A stretch of 64,000 nt of DNA. Origin: Micromonospora_I sp040659735. GTDB lineage: Bacteria; Actinomycetota; Actinomycetes; Mycobacteriales; Micromonosporaceae. A model generated the notes under the pieces. That model saw nothing but the letters and a program-made list of their open reading frames with translations, ran no database searches and was not told the origin of the DNA. Below are positions 39,964-48,527 of the stretch, piece after piece; the stretch's first letter is position 1, and every line of letters starts with the position of its first letter. The stretch lies in NCBI RefSeq assembly GCF_040659735.1, contig NZ_JBFANZ010000001.1:62001-126000 (forward strand), given 5' to 3'. The translations under genes and the position numbers were made by a program.

Positions 39964-41523
39964 CTAGATGACGGTGACCGCGACGGTGTGCCAGCCGGTG
40001 GCGCCGTCGGGGAACGGGGTGGCGCGGCGGTCGGTCTGCAGGTCGCCGTTGCCGTCGGTGGCGCGCACCCGCAGGGTGTGCCCACCGGACGTCGCCGCCC
40101 AGTCGTAACGCCACTGCGTCCACGTATCGGTCGACGGGACCGGCAGGAGCGTCGCGGGACGCCACTGTCCCCCGTCGACCTGAACCTCGACCGCGCTGAC
40201 GCCGCGGTGCTGCGCCCATGCCACGCCGGCCACCGCGGCCCGCCCAGCGGGCACCCGCGCGAAGGGGGCGGGCCGGTCGATCCGGGACGCGGTCTTCACG
40301 GGCCCGCGCCGCGCCCAGCCGCGCTGGACCCAGTACGCGTCGAACGCGTCGAAAGTGGAGAGTTCCAGTTCGGCGACCCATTTGCAGGCGCCGGCATAGC
40401 CGAAGAGGCCGGGCGTCAACATCCGCACCGGAAACCCGTGGTCGAGCGGCAGGGCCTCCCCGTTCATGCCGACGGCGAGCATCGCGTCCCGGCCGTCGAG
40501 CACGGTCTCCAGCGGGGTGCCGATGGTCATGCCCTCACTCGACCGCGCCACCACCTGGTCCGCGCGGGAGTTGATGCCCGTTGACCGCAGCAGCGGCGCG
40601 AGCGGCACCCCCAACCACCGGGCAGTGCCGACGTACGGGCCGCCCACCTCGTTCGAGACGCAACTGAGGGTGATGTCGCGCTCGATCAGATCCCGGTCGA
40701 GCAGGTCCGCGAAGCTCAACTCGACCGGGTTGCCGACCATCCCGTGAATGCGCAACCGCCAACCGTCGACGTCGATCCGCGGCACGGTCAGCGCCGTGTC
40801 TACCCGGTAGAAGTCCGCGTTGCGGGTGTGGAACCCCGCAGCGGCGCCGGGCGGCAGCGGTTTCGCCGGGTCCCCGGCGGCGGGCAGGCGTACGGTCTCC
40901 CGCGACCGGGCGGCGTCGCGCAGTTGCGCCCGGCGCAGCGCGAAGGTGCCGCCGCCGGCGAGTGCGGTGCCGGCGGCCACCGTGCTGGCCGTGCGGATGA
41001 AGCCGCGCCGGGAGGGGCGGATCAACCGGTTCGTGGCGCGCTCCGGATCCGGCCCGCCGGGCGGTGGCTGAGGGATCGGTCCCGGGTGCGGCGTCGCTCC
41101 CGGGTGCGTGCTCAGCAGCCGGCGCAGCAGCAGGGCCGCGATCACCGCACCGGCGAGTGAGGGCAGCACGTCGAGCGGCCGGGCGGCCGGGCGGGTGAGC
41201 GCCGTGGCCGCCCCGATCATGCCGAACGCGCCGGCGCCGATCACCGCCACGACGGGGCGGCGGCGGGCGAGAATCCCGACGACCGCGGCGAAGACCGCCA
41301 GCGCGAGGCCGATGCCGGCCAGCAGCAGTGGCTTGTCGTACGTGCCGAAGGTGCGGACCGCGAACTCCTTTACCGGCGTCGGGGCTGCGTCGATGATTGT
41401 CCCGCCCACCGCCACGAGCGGACCGGCCTGCGGTCGGGTGAGCGCGGCGACGAACTCCGCGCCGGCCACCCCGGCGGTCGCCGCGAGCAGCCCGGCGACG
41501 GCGGGCGCGAGCAGGTTACGCAT
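39964..41523 (-). CDS. Membrane-anchored molybdopterin oxidoreductase (sulfite oxidase fold)
   Basis: A 519-residue protein. Four N-terminal membrane spans (about 1-155) are followed by a cytoplasmic Pro-rich loop. An SRRGFIRTA stretch resembling a twin-arginine signal and a fifth span precede the catalytic domain. The sulfite oxidase fold begins near FHTRNADFYRVDTAL. The molybdenum-ligand cysteine lies in LSCVSNEVGG. A C-terminal dimerisation domain ends with GGHTLRVRATDGNGD. The substrate is unknown; relatives include MsrP-like and other extracytoplasmic oxidases. The ATG at 41523 follows GGAGGG. It lies downstream of the SigK-linked fasciclin gene beyond a hairpin. Similar neighbourhoods recur in actinobacteria, which suggests a joint envelope redox role. 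Confidence 0.88.
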   Translation of the reverse strand: MRNLLAPAVAGLLAATAGVAGAEFVAALTRPQAGPLVAVGGTIIDAAPTPVKEFAVRTFGTYDKPLLLAGIGLALAVFAAVVGILARRRPVVAVIGAGAFGMIGAATALTRPAARPLDVLPSLAGAVIAALLLRRLLSTHPGATPHPGPIPQPPPGGPDPERATNRLIRPSRRGFIRTASTVAAGTALAGGGTFALRRAQLRDAARSRETVRLPAAGDPAKPLPPGAAAGFHTRNADFYRVDTALTVPRIDVDGWRLRIHGMVGNPVELSFADLLDRDLIERDITLSCVSNEVGGPYVGTARWLGVPLAPLLRSTGINSRADQVVARSSEGMTIGTPLETVLDGRDAMLAVGMNGEALPLDHGFPVRMLTPGLFGYAGACKWVAELELSTFDAFDAYWVQRGWARRGPVKTASRIDRPAPFARVPAGRAAVAGVAWAQHRGVSAVEVQVDGGQWRPATLLPVPSTDTWTQWRYDWAATSGGHTLRVRATDGNGDLQTDRRATPFPDGATGWHTVAVTVI

Positions 41524-41540
41524 GACGGCTCCCTCCAGGA

Positions 41541-41608
41541 AGATCCGCGTGATCAGGGAGTTCGACGGCGACACGCCGGCGACACGTAGTCCCTGATCAC
41601 GCGGATCT
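41541..41608. repeat. 19-bp perfect inverted repeat
   Basis: AGATCCGCGTGATCAGGGA at 41541-41559 pairs perfectly with 41590-41608 across 30 bases. It lies between the fasciclin stop and the molybdopterin gene, with the latter's start only 17 bases beyond. It may be a terminator with partial read-through, or part of the leader of the next gene. The inner GTGATCAGGGA resembles the arms of the hairpin at 58433. Confidence 0.8.
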
Positions 41609-41633
41609 CGGGTACGCGGACTCGCGGGTGGGA

Positions 41634-42266
41634 TCAGACGGTCGGCATCAGGACCGAGTCGACGATGTAGACGGTCGCGTTGGCCGTCTGCACGTTGCCG
41701 CAGACCACGGCCGAGCTGTTGTTGACCGTGAAATCGGTCCCGCCGCCGCTCACCGTGACCTGACCGCCCTGCAGGGTCTTGTGCGTCCCCGCGAGCTGCT
41801 CCGGGGTGAGCTTCCCGGGCACCACGTGGTAGGTCAGGATCTTGGTGAGGGTGGCGTTGTCGGTCAGCACCTTGTCCAGGTCGGCCTTCGGAATCTTGCC
41901 GAAGGCGTCATTGGTCGGAGCGAAGACGGTCACTCCGTTGGCACTGTTGAGCGAGTCCACCAGGTTGGCCTTCTTCACGGCCGTCACGAGGGTGGAGAGC
42001 AGCGGGTTGCCGGAGGCGGCGGTCGCGACCGGCACCTTCGCCATCGCGGCGAAGCTACCGGCGTTGGCGGCGTCGGTCGGCACGGCCGCGCAACCCGGGC
42101 CGAACTCGCCGTCCACCATCGCGGCGCCCGTCGGGCTCGCCATCGCGGGCGAGGTGGTGGCGGGCTGGGCGGAGTCGTTCGTCGTCTTGGTGTCGTCGCC
42201 GCAGGCGGCGGCCGCGAGGGTGAACGTGGCGACGGCGGCGAGGGCCGCGAGTTTGGTGGCACGCAT
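41634..42266 (-). CDS. Fasciclin-domain lipoprotein (MPT83-like)
   Basis: An exported lipoprotein of about 210 residues with one fasciclin (FAS1) domain. The signal peptide MRATKLAALAAVATFTLAAA ends in the lipobox AAAC. A Thr/Ser/Ala-rich linker precedes the FAS1 fold, whose H1 and H2 boxes appear as VTVFAPTNDAFGKIP and ATVYIVDSVLMPT. The ATG at 42266 has AAGGG ten bases upstream; the ATG at 42284 would add six residues. A SigK-type promoter lies directly upstream. In Mycobacterium tuberculosis, MPT70 and MPT83 are fasciclin proteins controlled by SigK. The same pairing here supports that assignment. Confidence 0.9.
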   Translation of the reverse strand: MRATKLAALAAVATFTLAAAACGDDTKTTNDSAQPATTSPAMASPTGAAMVDGEFGPGCAAVPTDAANAGSFAAMAKVPVATAASGNPLLSTLVTAVKKANLVDSLNSANGVTVFAPTNDAFGKIPKADLDKVLTDNATLTKILTYHVVPGKLTPEQLAGTHKTLQGGQVTVSGGGTDFTVNNSSAVVCGNVQTANATVYIVDSVLMPTV

Positions 42267-42309
42267 CGTGAGTAATCCCTTCATACCGGTTTCTTTGCTG
42301 TTACTAGGG

Positions 42310-42336
42310 ATTCGTGCCGCCTGCCCGACCGGATGG
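42310..42336 (-). promoter_or_regulatory. SigK-type promoter of the fasciclin gene
   Basis: On the minus strand CCATCC (-35, complement of 42331-42336), a 15-base spacer and ACGAAT (-10, complement of 42310-42315) match the mycobacterial SigK promoter pattern CCATCC-N15/16-CCGAAT. The -10 ends 43 bases before the chosen start codon. Confidence 0.75.
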
Positions 42337-42378
42337 GTCCGATCGCGCAATAATTTCCGCCGCCCCGCTCGCCTCCCG

Positions 42379-43119
42379 TCAGGCCATCGGCAACCGGGCG
42401 ACCGTGGGCATGGTCGGTTGCCGTGCACCGCCGGCCGGCTCCCGCGTCACCGCGAGGAGTTCCGCGCCGCGCACCCCGGAGATCAGCCGCGTCGCGCTCG
42501 ACGCCGCGGCGGCCATCACCCCGGCATCCGTCGGCCGACCGTCGTACATCAGCCACAACTGATAGGCGCGGTCGCCGCCCGGTCCGGCCAGCCCGCTGAG
42601 CGTCGCCACGCCCGCGTCCAGACTCGGCGACATCACGATGGTCACCCGGCCACCGCCGTCCACAGTGGTGGATCGGACGACCGCGTCCGGCGCGGAGAGC
42701 ACCGCCTTCATCCGCTCGGACTCGGCCCGGGCCGTGACCGCCGCCGCCCGCTCGTCCCGTACCCGTTGCTCCTGAACGACGAAGGTGACCGCGCCGGTCC
42801 CGGCGGCCAGGACCACGGCAGCCGCCGCCGCGAGCGTGCCGCGGCGCCAGCGCGGCAGCGTCGGCCGGCCGTCGCGCTCCGCACGGCCGGGCCCCAGCTG
42901 GCGGGTCTGCCGAACCCGGTTCAGCACGTCCTCGCGCAGCCTCGGCGGCGGCACCGACCAGGTGGAGTCCGCGAGCCGGCCCACGCTCTCGGTCAGCTCG
43001 GCCACCTCCCGCGCACAGGACTGGCAGGCCGACAGATGCCGCGCGAACGCGGCCCGCTCGATATCGCTCACCGCGTCCAACACGTACGCGCCGGCGAGGG
43101 TGTGAATATCGGACGTCAC
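42379..43119 (-). CDS. rskA: Anti-sigma-K factor
   Basis: A 246-residue membrane anti-sigma factor. The N-terminal zinc-binding ASD domain (1-70) has the HxxxCxxC motif in FARHLSACQSCAREV. A single membrane span lies about residues 93-113 (TLAAAAAVVLAAGTGAV). The extracytoplasmic RskA domain follows, with VIMSPSLDAG-like strands (VTIVMSPSLD) and YQLWLMYDGRPTDAG. It should hold SigK at the membrane until regulated proteolysis or a redox signal releases it. Its ATG overlaps the sigK stop by four bases, the usual sigma/anti-sigma coupling. Confidence 0.94.
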   Translation of the reverse strand: MTSDIHTLAGAYVLDAVSDIERAAFARHLSACQSCAREVAELTESVGRLADSTWSVPPPRLREDVLNRVRQTRQLGPGRAERDGRPTLPRWRRGTLAAAAAVVLAAGTGAVTFVVQEQRVRDERAAAVTARAESERMKAVLSAPDAVVRSTTVDGGGRVTIVMSPSLDAGVATLSGLAGPGGDRAYQLWLMYDGRPTDAGVMAAAASSATRLISGVRGAELLAVTREPAGGARQPTMPTVARLPMA

Positions 43120-43745
43120 GGCGTCACCTCCACGCCCAGGCAGTCGCGGAGCCGGATCAGGCCGTCCCGCATCCGGGTTTTGATCGTCGGGAGCGCGGTG
43201 TCGAGGAGCTGGGACACCTCGCGGTAGGTGTAGCCGCCGTAGTACGCCAGGGTGATCGACTCACGCTGCAGGTCGGTCAGGCTCTTCAGGCAACGCCGCA
43301 CCTGCTGCTGTTCCAGCCGGGTGGTGGCCTCATCCACCACCTCGTCGTACGGCGTCTTCGTCTCCGTCGCCGCCAGCCGGCGGACCCGCTCCGCGCCGGC
43401 CTGCTCGGAGCGGACCCGGTCGACGGCCCGGCGGTGGGCGATCGTGAAGATCCACGCGGTCACGGAGCCGCGCGCGGGGTCGTACCGGGCGGCGCTGCGC
43501 CAGACCTCGACCAGCACCTCCTGAGCCACCTCCTCCGCCTGGGCCGGGTCGCGCAGCACCCGCCGTGCCAACCCGTAGACGCGCGCGGCGACCAGCTCGT
43601 ACAGGCGGGAGAAGGCTGCCTCGTCCCCGAGCGCCACCGCGCGCAGCAGCCGCTCGGCCTCTCTGCCGGGGTCGGGCTCAGGCGGTACTACCGAGAGTTG
43701 CTTCGCGCGACGCTCAGCACCCCCGCCACGGTCACCGTCGGTCAT
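43116..43745 (-). CDS. sigK: ECF sigma factor SigK
   Basis: A 209-residue extracytoplasmic function sigma factor. Region 2 runs from about residue 35 to 105 with AEEVAQEVLVEVWRSAARYD and VTAWIFTIAHRRAVD. Region 4 lies at about 135-205 with LTDLQRESITLAYYGGYTYR and the helix-turn-helix EVSQLLDTALPTIKTRMRDG. The sequence and the RskA partner identify SigK. The ATG at 43745 has GGAAGG nine bases upstream. A SigK-type promoter is present in front of the gene, so it probably amplifies its own expression once RskA is inactivated. Confidence 0.94.
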   Translation of the reverse strand: MTDGDRGGGAERRAKQLSVVPPEPDPGREAERLLRAVALGDEAAFSRLYELVAARVYGLARRVLRDPAQAEEVAQEVLVEVWRSAARYDPARGSVTAWIFTIAHRRAVDRVRSEQAGAERVRRLAATETKTPYDEVVDEATTRLEQQQVRRCLKSLTDLQRESITLAYYGGYTYREVSQLLDTALPTIKTRMRDGLIRLRDCLGVEVTP

Positions 43746-43789
43746 GAGAACCAACCTTCCGTAACATTCGCGCAGTCAGCACGTAAGGC

Positions 43790-43816
43790 GTTCGGTGCGG
43801 CGTGCCCACCGGATGG
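43790..43816 (-). promoter_or_regulatory. Autoregulatory SigK promoter
   Basis: On the minus strand CCATCC (complement of 43811-43816), 15 spacer bases and CCGAAC (complement of 43790-43795) match the SigK pattern. The spacing equals that in front of the fasciclin gene, and the first spacer bases (GGT) are also shared. Confidence 0.72.
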
Positions 43817-43970
43817 GCCGGGCCCCCTATTGCCCCGCCGTTTCCGATACGTTCTCCACCTGCCATCGGCCATGGCGCGCCACAAATCGGGAGTGGACGC
43901 GGGTGCCGACGCTCGCGCACACTGTGCGCCCAGGAAGACGATGGCGCACAAGCGGGTGGGGGGCGAGACG

Positions 43971-46052
43971 ATGACCGAACCGATCCTGGTGGTCGATGTG
44001 GGCACATCGACCGCCCGGGCGGCGCTGGTCGTCGACGGCCAGGTCACCCTGGTCAAAGAGCCGGTCAGCGGCGCGACGGCGTGGCCGGCCTCGGTCTGCG
44101 TCGCGGACGAGGGCTACGTCGTCGGCACCGCCGCGGAGATCCGTAAGCGGGCGATTCCGGGGCGCTACATCGATGGACCGCGGCGCGCCGTCGACGCCCA
44201 GGCGGCGATGCGGCTGGAACACCGGGAGATCACCGGCGCCGAGGCGCTGACCGCCTACCTGACCGCGCTCGCCACCGAGGCCCGCCAACAGCACGGTGCG
44301 GAGCTTCCCCGGCTCCTGCTGACCGTTCCGGCCGACTACCCGCCCGGCGACCCGCGCCGCGACATCATGATCTCGATCGGCGAGGCGTGCGGCTTTCCGG
44401 ATGTCGAGCTCATCAGCGACGCGGTCGCCGCGGCGCTCGACCCGCAGACCACCGACCACCTGCCCGCCGGCGCCCTCGTGCTGGTCTGCGACCTCGGCGC
44501 CACCTGGACCACCGCCATGGTCCAGGTCTACGGCAGTCACACGACCCAACTCGCCCAGGAGACCTGCGCCGCCGGGCGCGACCTCGACGCGCAGCTCATC
44601 AACGACCTGCGCACCGAGGGGCGGACCTGGCTGGAACCGCTGCTCGCGGCGCCGGGCGACGCCGGGCTGCGCGCGTACTACGAGGCGATCGACTTCATGC
44701 GCCGGCTCAAGCACCAGCTCGGCGACGGCGACGAGGTGAGTGACCATTTCACCCCGGTCACACCCCCCTACCGGCTCACCCGCGTGTGGCTCGAGGCGTT
44801 CGCCGAACCGGCCCTGCGGTGGCTGGCGGCGAGTTGCCAGCGCGTCATGGCGACGGTGGGCGCAACACCCGCCACCGTCGGCGCCATCGTGCTCGCCGGG
44901 GGCGGCGCCCGGCTGCCGATGACCGCCTCGACCCTCCACCGTGGACTCGGACTGCGCGACGGCGGTGGCGTCCAGGGGCACCCGCTGCGCCGCTCCGCCG
45001 AGCCGGAACTCGCCGCCGTACGCGGCGCGGCCCGCTTCGCGGCCGGCGCCCCGACCCGGGTCATCGCGGCCGAGGCGCCACGCTGGCGGATCCAGCCGGT
45101 CTCCTGGGAGATCCCCGGCGGGGAGGGGCGGCTGCTGCGCTGGACCGTCACCGAAGGGCGCCCCTACGCCGCCGGAGCCGTCCTGGCGCAGGTCCGCACC
45201 ACCGACGAACGGGTCTTCGACCTGACCGCCGCCCGCCACGGCACGCTGCTCTCCCAGACGGTCGGCCCCGGCCAACCCGTCGGCGCGGCGCTGGTCGCCG
45301 CCGTCACGAAGGACGCGGCCAGCCTCCTCGCGCAGCCGCCGGCCCGCCGGCACCACCTCGAATCCGATGGCTCGTGGCTGCTCACCGCCGACCGGCAGCA
45401 TCTGGTCGAGTGCAACCGGGCGGGCAACGCCGTGCACATCCGGACCATCACCGACGCCGCCCTGGTCGCCGAGTTCCACCCCGACCACGGCGGGACCGAC
45501 TCCCGCGGCCGCGTCTTCCTCGACTCCAGCGGTCATCTCTGCCTGATCGCGTGGGATGGGGAGGGTTTCTTCTCCGTCTGGGACATCGAGACCGGCAAGC
45601 TCATGAGCCGGTTCCGCGACCCGGGCAATCCGGGGAAGGTGCTGGTCAACGAGGCGCACTGGCGGCTGGCCGCGGAGGGCAGAGGCAAAGGCGTCGGTCG
45701 GTTCGGGCGCCCGGTGACGACCTTCTGGGACCTGCGCACCGGCGCCCAGATCGCGAAGGTCACGGACGAGCAGTGGCGCCTGCACGAGCCCGGCTACTCC
45801 TCCGCGAGCCTCACCGAAGGGCTCGCCCGCAGCGCGCTCAGCCCGGACGGGCAACTCCGTGCGATCATCACGGACGCCACGGACGGGTCGCCGTCGGTGC
45901 TGGTGACCGAGGCCGCCACCGAACGCGAACTCTTCCGGGCGCAGGGCGGAGCGCAACAGCGGGCCCGGGTGGCGTTCAGCGGCGACGGCCGGCACCTGCT
46001 GGCCAACTGGGAATCCGATGAGCGGAGCCTGCTCGATGTCTGGGATGTCTGA
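43971..46052 (+). CDS. Hsp70-like protein with C-terminal beta-propeller-like region
   Basis: A 693-residue protein. The N-terminal 350 residues form an Hsp70/actin-type ATPase: VVDVGTSTARAALV (phosphate 1), LVCDLGATWTTAMVQV (phosphate 2) and IVLAGGGARLPM (adenosine). Unlike DnaK there is no classical substrate-binding domain. A beta-rich region follows (about 380-450, RLLRWTVTEGRPYAAG). The last 230 residues carry WD-like blades such as SWLLTADRQHLVECN, FSVWDIETGKL and RHLLANWESDERSLLDVWDV. The phosphate 2 loop lacks the usual second and third Gly (DLGATWTTA), so ATPase activity may be weak. The ATG at 43971 is preferred; 43941 is possible. It overlaps the second Hsp70-like gene. Confidence 0.82.
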   Translation: MTEPILVVDVGTSTARAALVVDGQVTLVKEPVSGATAWPASVCVADEGYVVGTAAEIRKRAIPGRYIDGPRRAVDAQAAMRLEHREITGAEALTAYLTALATEARQQHGAELPRLLLTVPADYPPGDPRRDIMISIGEACGFPDVELISDAVAAALDPQTTDHLPAGALVLVCDLGATWTTAMVQVYGSHTTQLAQETCAAGRDLDAQLINDLRTEGRTWLEPLLAAPGDAGLRAYYEAIDFMRRLKHQLGDGDEVSDHFTPVTPPYRLTRVWLEAFAEPALRWLAASCQRVMATVGATPATVGAIVLAGGGARLPMTASTLHRGLGLRDGGGVQGHPLRRSAEPELAAVRGAARFAAGAPTRVIAAEAPRWRIQPVSWEIPGGEGRLLRWTVTEGRPYAAGAVLAQVRTTDERVFDLTAARHGTLLSQTVGPGQPVGAALVAAVTKDAASLLAQPPARRHHLESDGSWLLTADRQHLVECNRAGNAVHIRTITDAALVAEFHPDHGGTDSRGRVFLDSSGHLCLIAWDGEGFFSVWDIETGKLMSRFRDPGNPGKVLVNEAHWRLAAEGRGKGVGRFGRPVTTFWDLRTGAQIAKVTDEQWRLHEPGYSSASLTEGLARSALSPDGQLRAIITDATDGSPSVLVTEAATERELFRAQGGAQQRARVAFSGDGRHLLANWESDERSLLDVWDV

Positions 46053-47502
46053 CACCCCCACGCTGGTCATCGACTTCGGCACGTCGTCGTCGGCGGCCGC
46101 CGTCGTGGCCGGTGACACCATGCGGCTGGTGCCGGAGCCGATCAGTGGCGGGTACACGTGGCCCTCGGCGGTGCACTGGGACGGGCAGCACATGTTCGTC
46201 GGCAGCGTCGCCGAACGCCGCAAGCGCGCGGCGCCGACCGCGTACGCCGCGGAGTTCAAGCGGGGCCTCGCCGCGGACATCCCGATGGCGCTCGGCGACC
46301 GCCGCTTCCGGCCGGTCGAGCAGGTGGTGGCCGTGCTCGCGACGCTGCGCGGGGAGGCGGAGCACCTGCACGGCGGGACGATCGACCGCGCCGTGGTGAC
46401 CGTGCCGGCCAGCTACGGCCTCGGGGATCCGCGCCGCGCCCAGATGATCGCGGCCGGCGAGGCGGCCGGGTTCCACACCGTGGAACTGCTGTCCGAGCCG
46501 GTCGCCGCCGCCTTCGCCCCGGTGGCCGGCGAGCCGCTGGTCCCCGGCGAGCTGGTCCTCGTCTACGACCTGGGCGGCGGCACCTTCGACACGGCGCTGG
46601 TCCGGGTCGATCAGCGCGGGCACCAGGTGCTCGGCCACGTCGCTATCGACGATTGCGGCGGGCGCGACATCGATGCGCTGCTGGCCGCCCGCATCCACGA
46701 AGAGGGACGGGAGTGGCTGGCTCCGCTGCTCGCCGCCGGCGCGGCGGACCCGGCGGGGGCGGCCGCGCTTCGGCTGAACATGGCGGTCACCGACTTCGCG
46801 CAGCGGATGAAGCACCAGCTCAGCGAGGTGGAAGCGGTCGAGGACTTCCTGATGCCGCACACCCCCGCCTACCGGCTCACCCGCGACGAGTTGGCCACGC
46901 TCGCCGCGCCCCTGCTGGACCGCACGGTCGCCTGCTGCCAGCGGCTCCTCGACGAACTCGTTGTCGGCGTGAGCGAGATCGGCGCGGTGCTTCTCGTCGG
47001 GGGTGGCGCGCGGATGCCCGCCGTGGTGGACACCGTGCAGCGGGCCTTCGAGCGGCCGCTGCGCCACGTGGACGAGCCGGAGCTCGCCACCGTGCGCGGC
47101 GCGGCGCGCTGGCTGGGGCACAGCGGCCAACGGCGGATCCCGACGTCACCGGCGACGGACGGCACCCATCCGCTGTCGTTCGCCGTTCCCGGCGGCCGTG
47201 CGCAGCTGCTGCGCTGGCTGGTGGCGCCCGGCGACGCGTACGACGCGGGGGCGAGGCTGGCCCGGGTGCGCCTGCACACCGGCGCGCTCTGGGACCTGAC
47301 CGCCGCGACGCCCGGCACGGTCGAACGTCTCCTCGTCTCGCCCGGCACGGAGATCGCCGCCCAGCACTGGCTCGCGCTCGCCCGTGCGGGCACCTCCCCC
47401 GCGGCCCCCTCCCCCGCGGCCCCCTCCCCCGCGGCCACCGCTTCCGCGGCCAGCGGTTCCCCGACGACTGGTTCGCCGGCCGACGCTTCCCCGGCCTCCT
47501 AG
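46036..47502 (+). CDS. Hsp70-like protein with Ala/Pro/Ser-rich tail
   Basis: A protein of about 488 residues, similar to the preceding gene product over the ATPase domain. It shows LVIDFGTSSSAAAVVAG, VYDLGGGTFDTALVRV with the full DLGGGT loop, and LLVGGGARMPAVVDTV, so this partner looks competent to bind and hydrolyse ATP. A beta-rich domain follows (QLLRWLVAPGDAYDAG). The C-terminal 40 residues repeat SPAAP and SPAAT units. The start is one of three ATGs (46018, 46036, 46045); GGAG at 46024-46027 favours 46036. The start lies inside the end of the upstream gene, so the two are coupled and may form a heteromeric pair. Confidence 0.82.
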   Translation: MSGMSDTPTLVIDFGTSSSAAAVVAGDTMRLVPEPISGGYTWPSAVHWDGQHMFVGSVAERRKRAAPTAYAAEFKRGLAADIPMALGDRRFRPVEQVVAVLATLRGEAEHLHGGTIDRAVVTVPASYGLGDPRRAQMIAAGEAAGFHTVELLSEPVAAAFAPVAGEPLVPGELVLVYDLGGGTFDTALVRVDQRGHQVLGHVAIDDCGGRDIDALLAARIHEEGREWLAPLLAAGAADPAGAAALRLNMAVTDFAQRMKHQLSEVEAVEDFLMPHTPAYRLTRDELATLAAPLLDRTVACCQRLLDELVVGVSEIGAVLLVGGGARMPAVVDTVQRAFERPLRHVDEPELATVRGAARWLGHSGQRRIPTSPATDGTHPLSFAVPGGRAQLLRWLVAPGDAYDAGARLARVRLHTGALWDLTAATPGTVERLLVSPGTEIAAQHWLALARAGTSPAAPSPAAPSPAATASAASGSPTTGSPADASPAS

Positions 47503-47507
47503 CCCCG

Positions 47508-47560
47508 GCCGGTTCGACCGGCTTCGCGCCGAAGCCGCGGCCGGGGCCGGGGCCGGGGCC
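47508..47560. terminator. Overlapping hairpins and GGGGCC repeat between convergent genes
   Basis: GCCGGT/ACCGGC (47508-47513 with 47517-47522) and GGCTTC/GAAGCC (47520-47525 with 47531-47536) are alternative stems. Three GGCCGG-type units follow to 47560 and could fold as a G-quadruplex. They lie between the Hsp70-like gene and the erm gene, which converge. Confidence 0.55.
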
Positions 47561-47572
47561 AGGAGGACGGCG

Positions 47573-48391
47573 TCACCGCAGGTCCGGGGCCTGGAGCAGC
47601 CGGAAGAGCGTGAGCCACTGCTCGGGCCAGACGTAGCCGACCGGCGTGTCCACGGCCAACCGGACAGCCCTCGTCGCCGCGTCGACGCGCCGCGCCGGGT
47701 AGCTCCCGGACAACGACGCGTGCAGCGACCCGCCGAGCCCACCGAAGCCCAGATCGACGAAACGCCGGTAGGCCGGCATCGAAGCGGCCGGCAGGAGCGC
47801 GGTTGGCCGGCGCGTCAGCCGCAGGATGCCCGACTCGATCCGGGGCACCGGGCGGAACGCGGTACGGGGAATCCGCCCGGCGAGCCGCCACTCGAATTCC
47901 GGCCACGTCCGTACGGTGAGCCGGCTCCACCGTCCGAAGTCACCGGTGCGTTTGCGCGCGTACTCGAGTTGGGTGACGAGGGTTGCCGAGGTCAGCCGGG
48001 GCGCCCGGAGGCACCAGTCGACGATGGGCGCGGTCAGCGCGTACGGGATGTTGCCGACCACCGCGAACCGCTGCCGTGGCGGTGGGGCGGCCAGGAAGTC
48101 GCGGGGCAGGCAGGTGACGTTGCGCAGCGGCGCGCAGGCCGCGGTGAGCGCTGCCGCGAGGGATGGGTCGACCTCGTACGCCAGCACCCGGCCGGCCTGC
48201 CGGGCCAACGTCGGGGTGAGCTGCCCGCGTCCGGCTCCGATCTCGACGACCAGGTCCCCGGGTCCGGGTCGGGCGGCCCGGACGATCTGCTCGATCGCCG
48301 CCGGGTCGCGGAGGAAGTTCTGGGACAGCACGCGCCGGGACCGGTCGCGTTCGGTTCGTTTTCCGGGTGCGTTCGATGGGCTCTGCGCCAC
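47573..48391 (-). CDS. Erm-family 23S rRNA adenine-N6 methyltransferase
   Basis: A 272-residue SAM-dependent rRNA methyltransferase of the Erm/KsgA superfamily. SQNFLRDPAAI near residue 23, VVEIGAGRGQLTPTL (SAM motif I), LAYEVDP (motif II) and VVGNIPYALTAPIV (the NxPY catalytic motif IV) are all present. Erm proteins methylate A2058 in 23S rRNA and give macrolide-lincosamide-streptogramin B resistance. The C-terminal RNA-binding part is shorter than in KsgA, supporting Erm over 16S dimethyltransferase. The start is a GTG with AGGA eight bases upstream. A small reading frame with a hairpin in its end lies in the leader. No macrolide biosynthesis genes are in this window. Confidence 0.88.
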   Translation of the reverse strand: MAQSPSNAPGKRTERDRSRRVLSQNFLRDPAAIEQIVRAARPGPGDLVVEIGAGRGQLTPTLARQAGRVLAYEVDPSLAAALTAACAPLRNVTCLPRDFLAAPPPRQRFAVVGNIPYALTAPIVDWCLRAPRLTSATLVTQLEYARKRTGDFGRWSRLTVRTWPEFEWRLAGRIPRTAFRPVPRIESGILRLTRRPTALLPAASMPAYRRFVDLGFGGLGGSLHASLSGSYPARRVDAATRAVRLAVDTPVGYVWPEQWLTLFRLLQAPDLR

Positions 48392-48527
48392 AGCCGGTGT
48401 CCTGTCTGCCGCCCGGCGGGGCCGGACAGCGGTGCGGACAGGCAGCCCGGATCGGGGCCTGTCCGAGCGGATCGGGACTCGGGTGGCCCTGGGCGTGCGC
48501 GTCAGACGCGGCGCGCGGAGAAGATGA

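Noticed and set aside
43941..43971. Earlier ATG (43941) for the first Hsp70-like gene
   Set aside because: AGGAAG is only three bases away, and the added residues (AHKRVGGET) are not Hsp70-like; 43971 begins two residues before the first ATPase strand.
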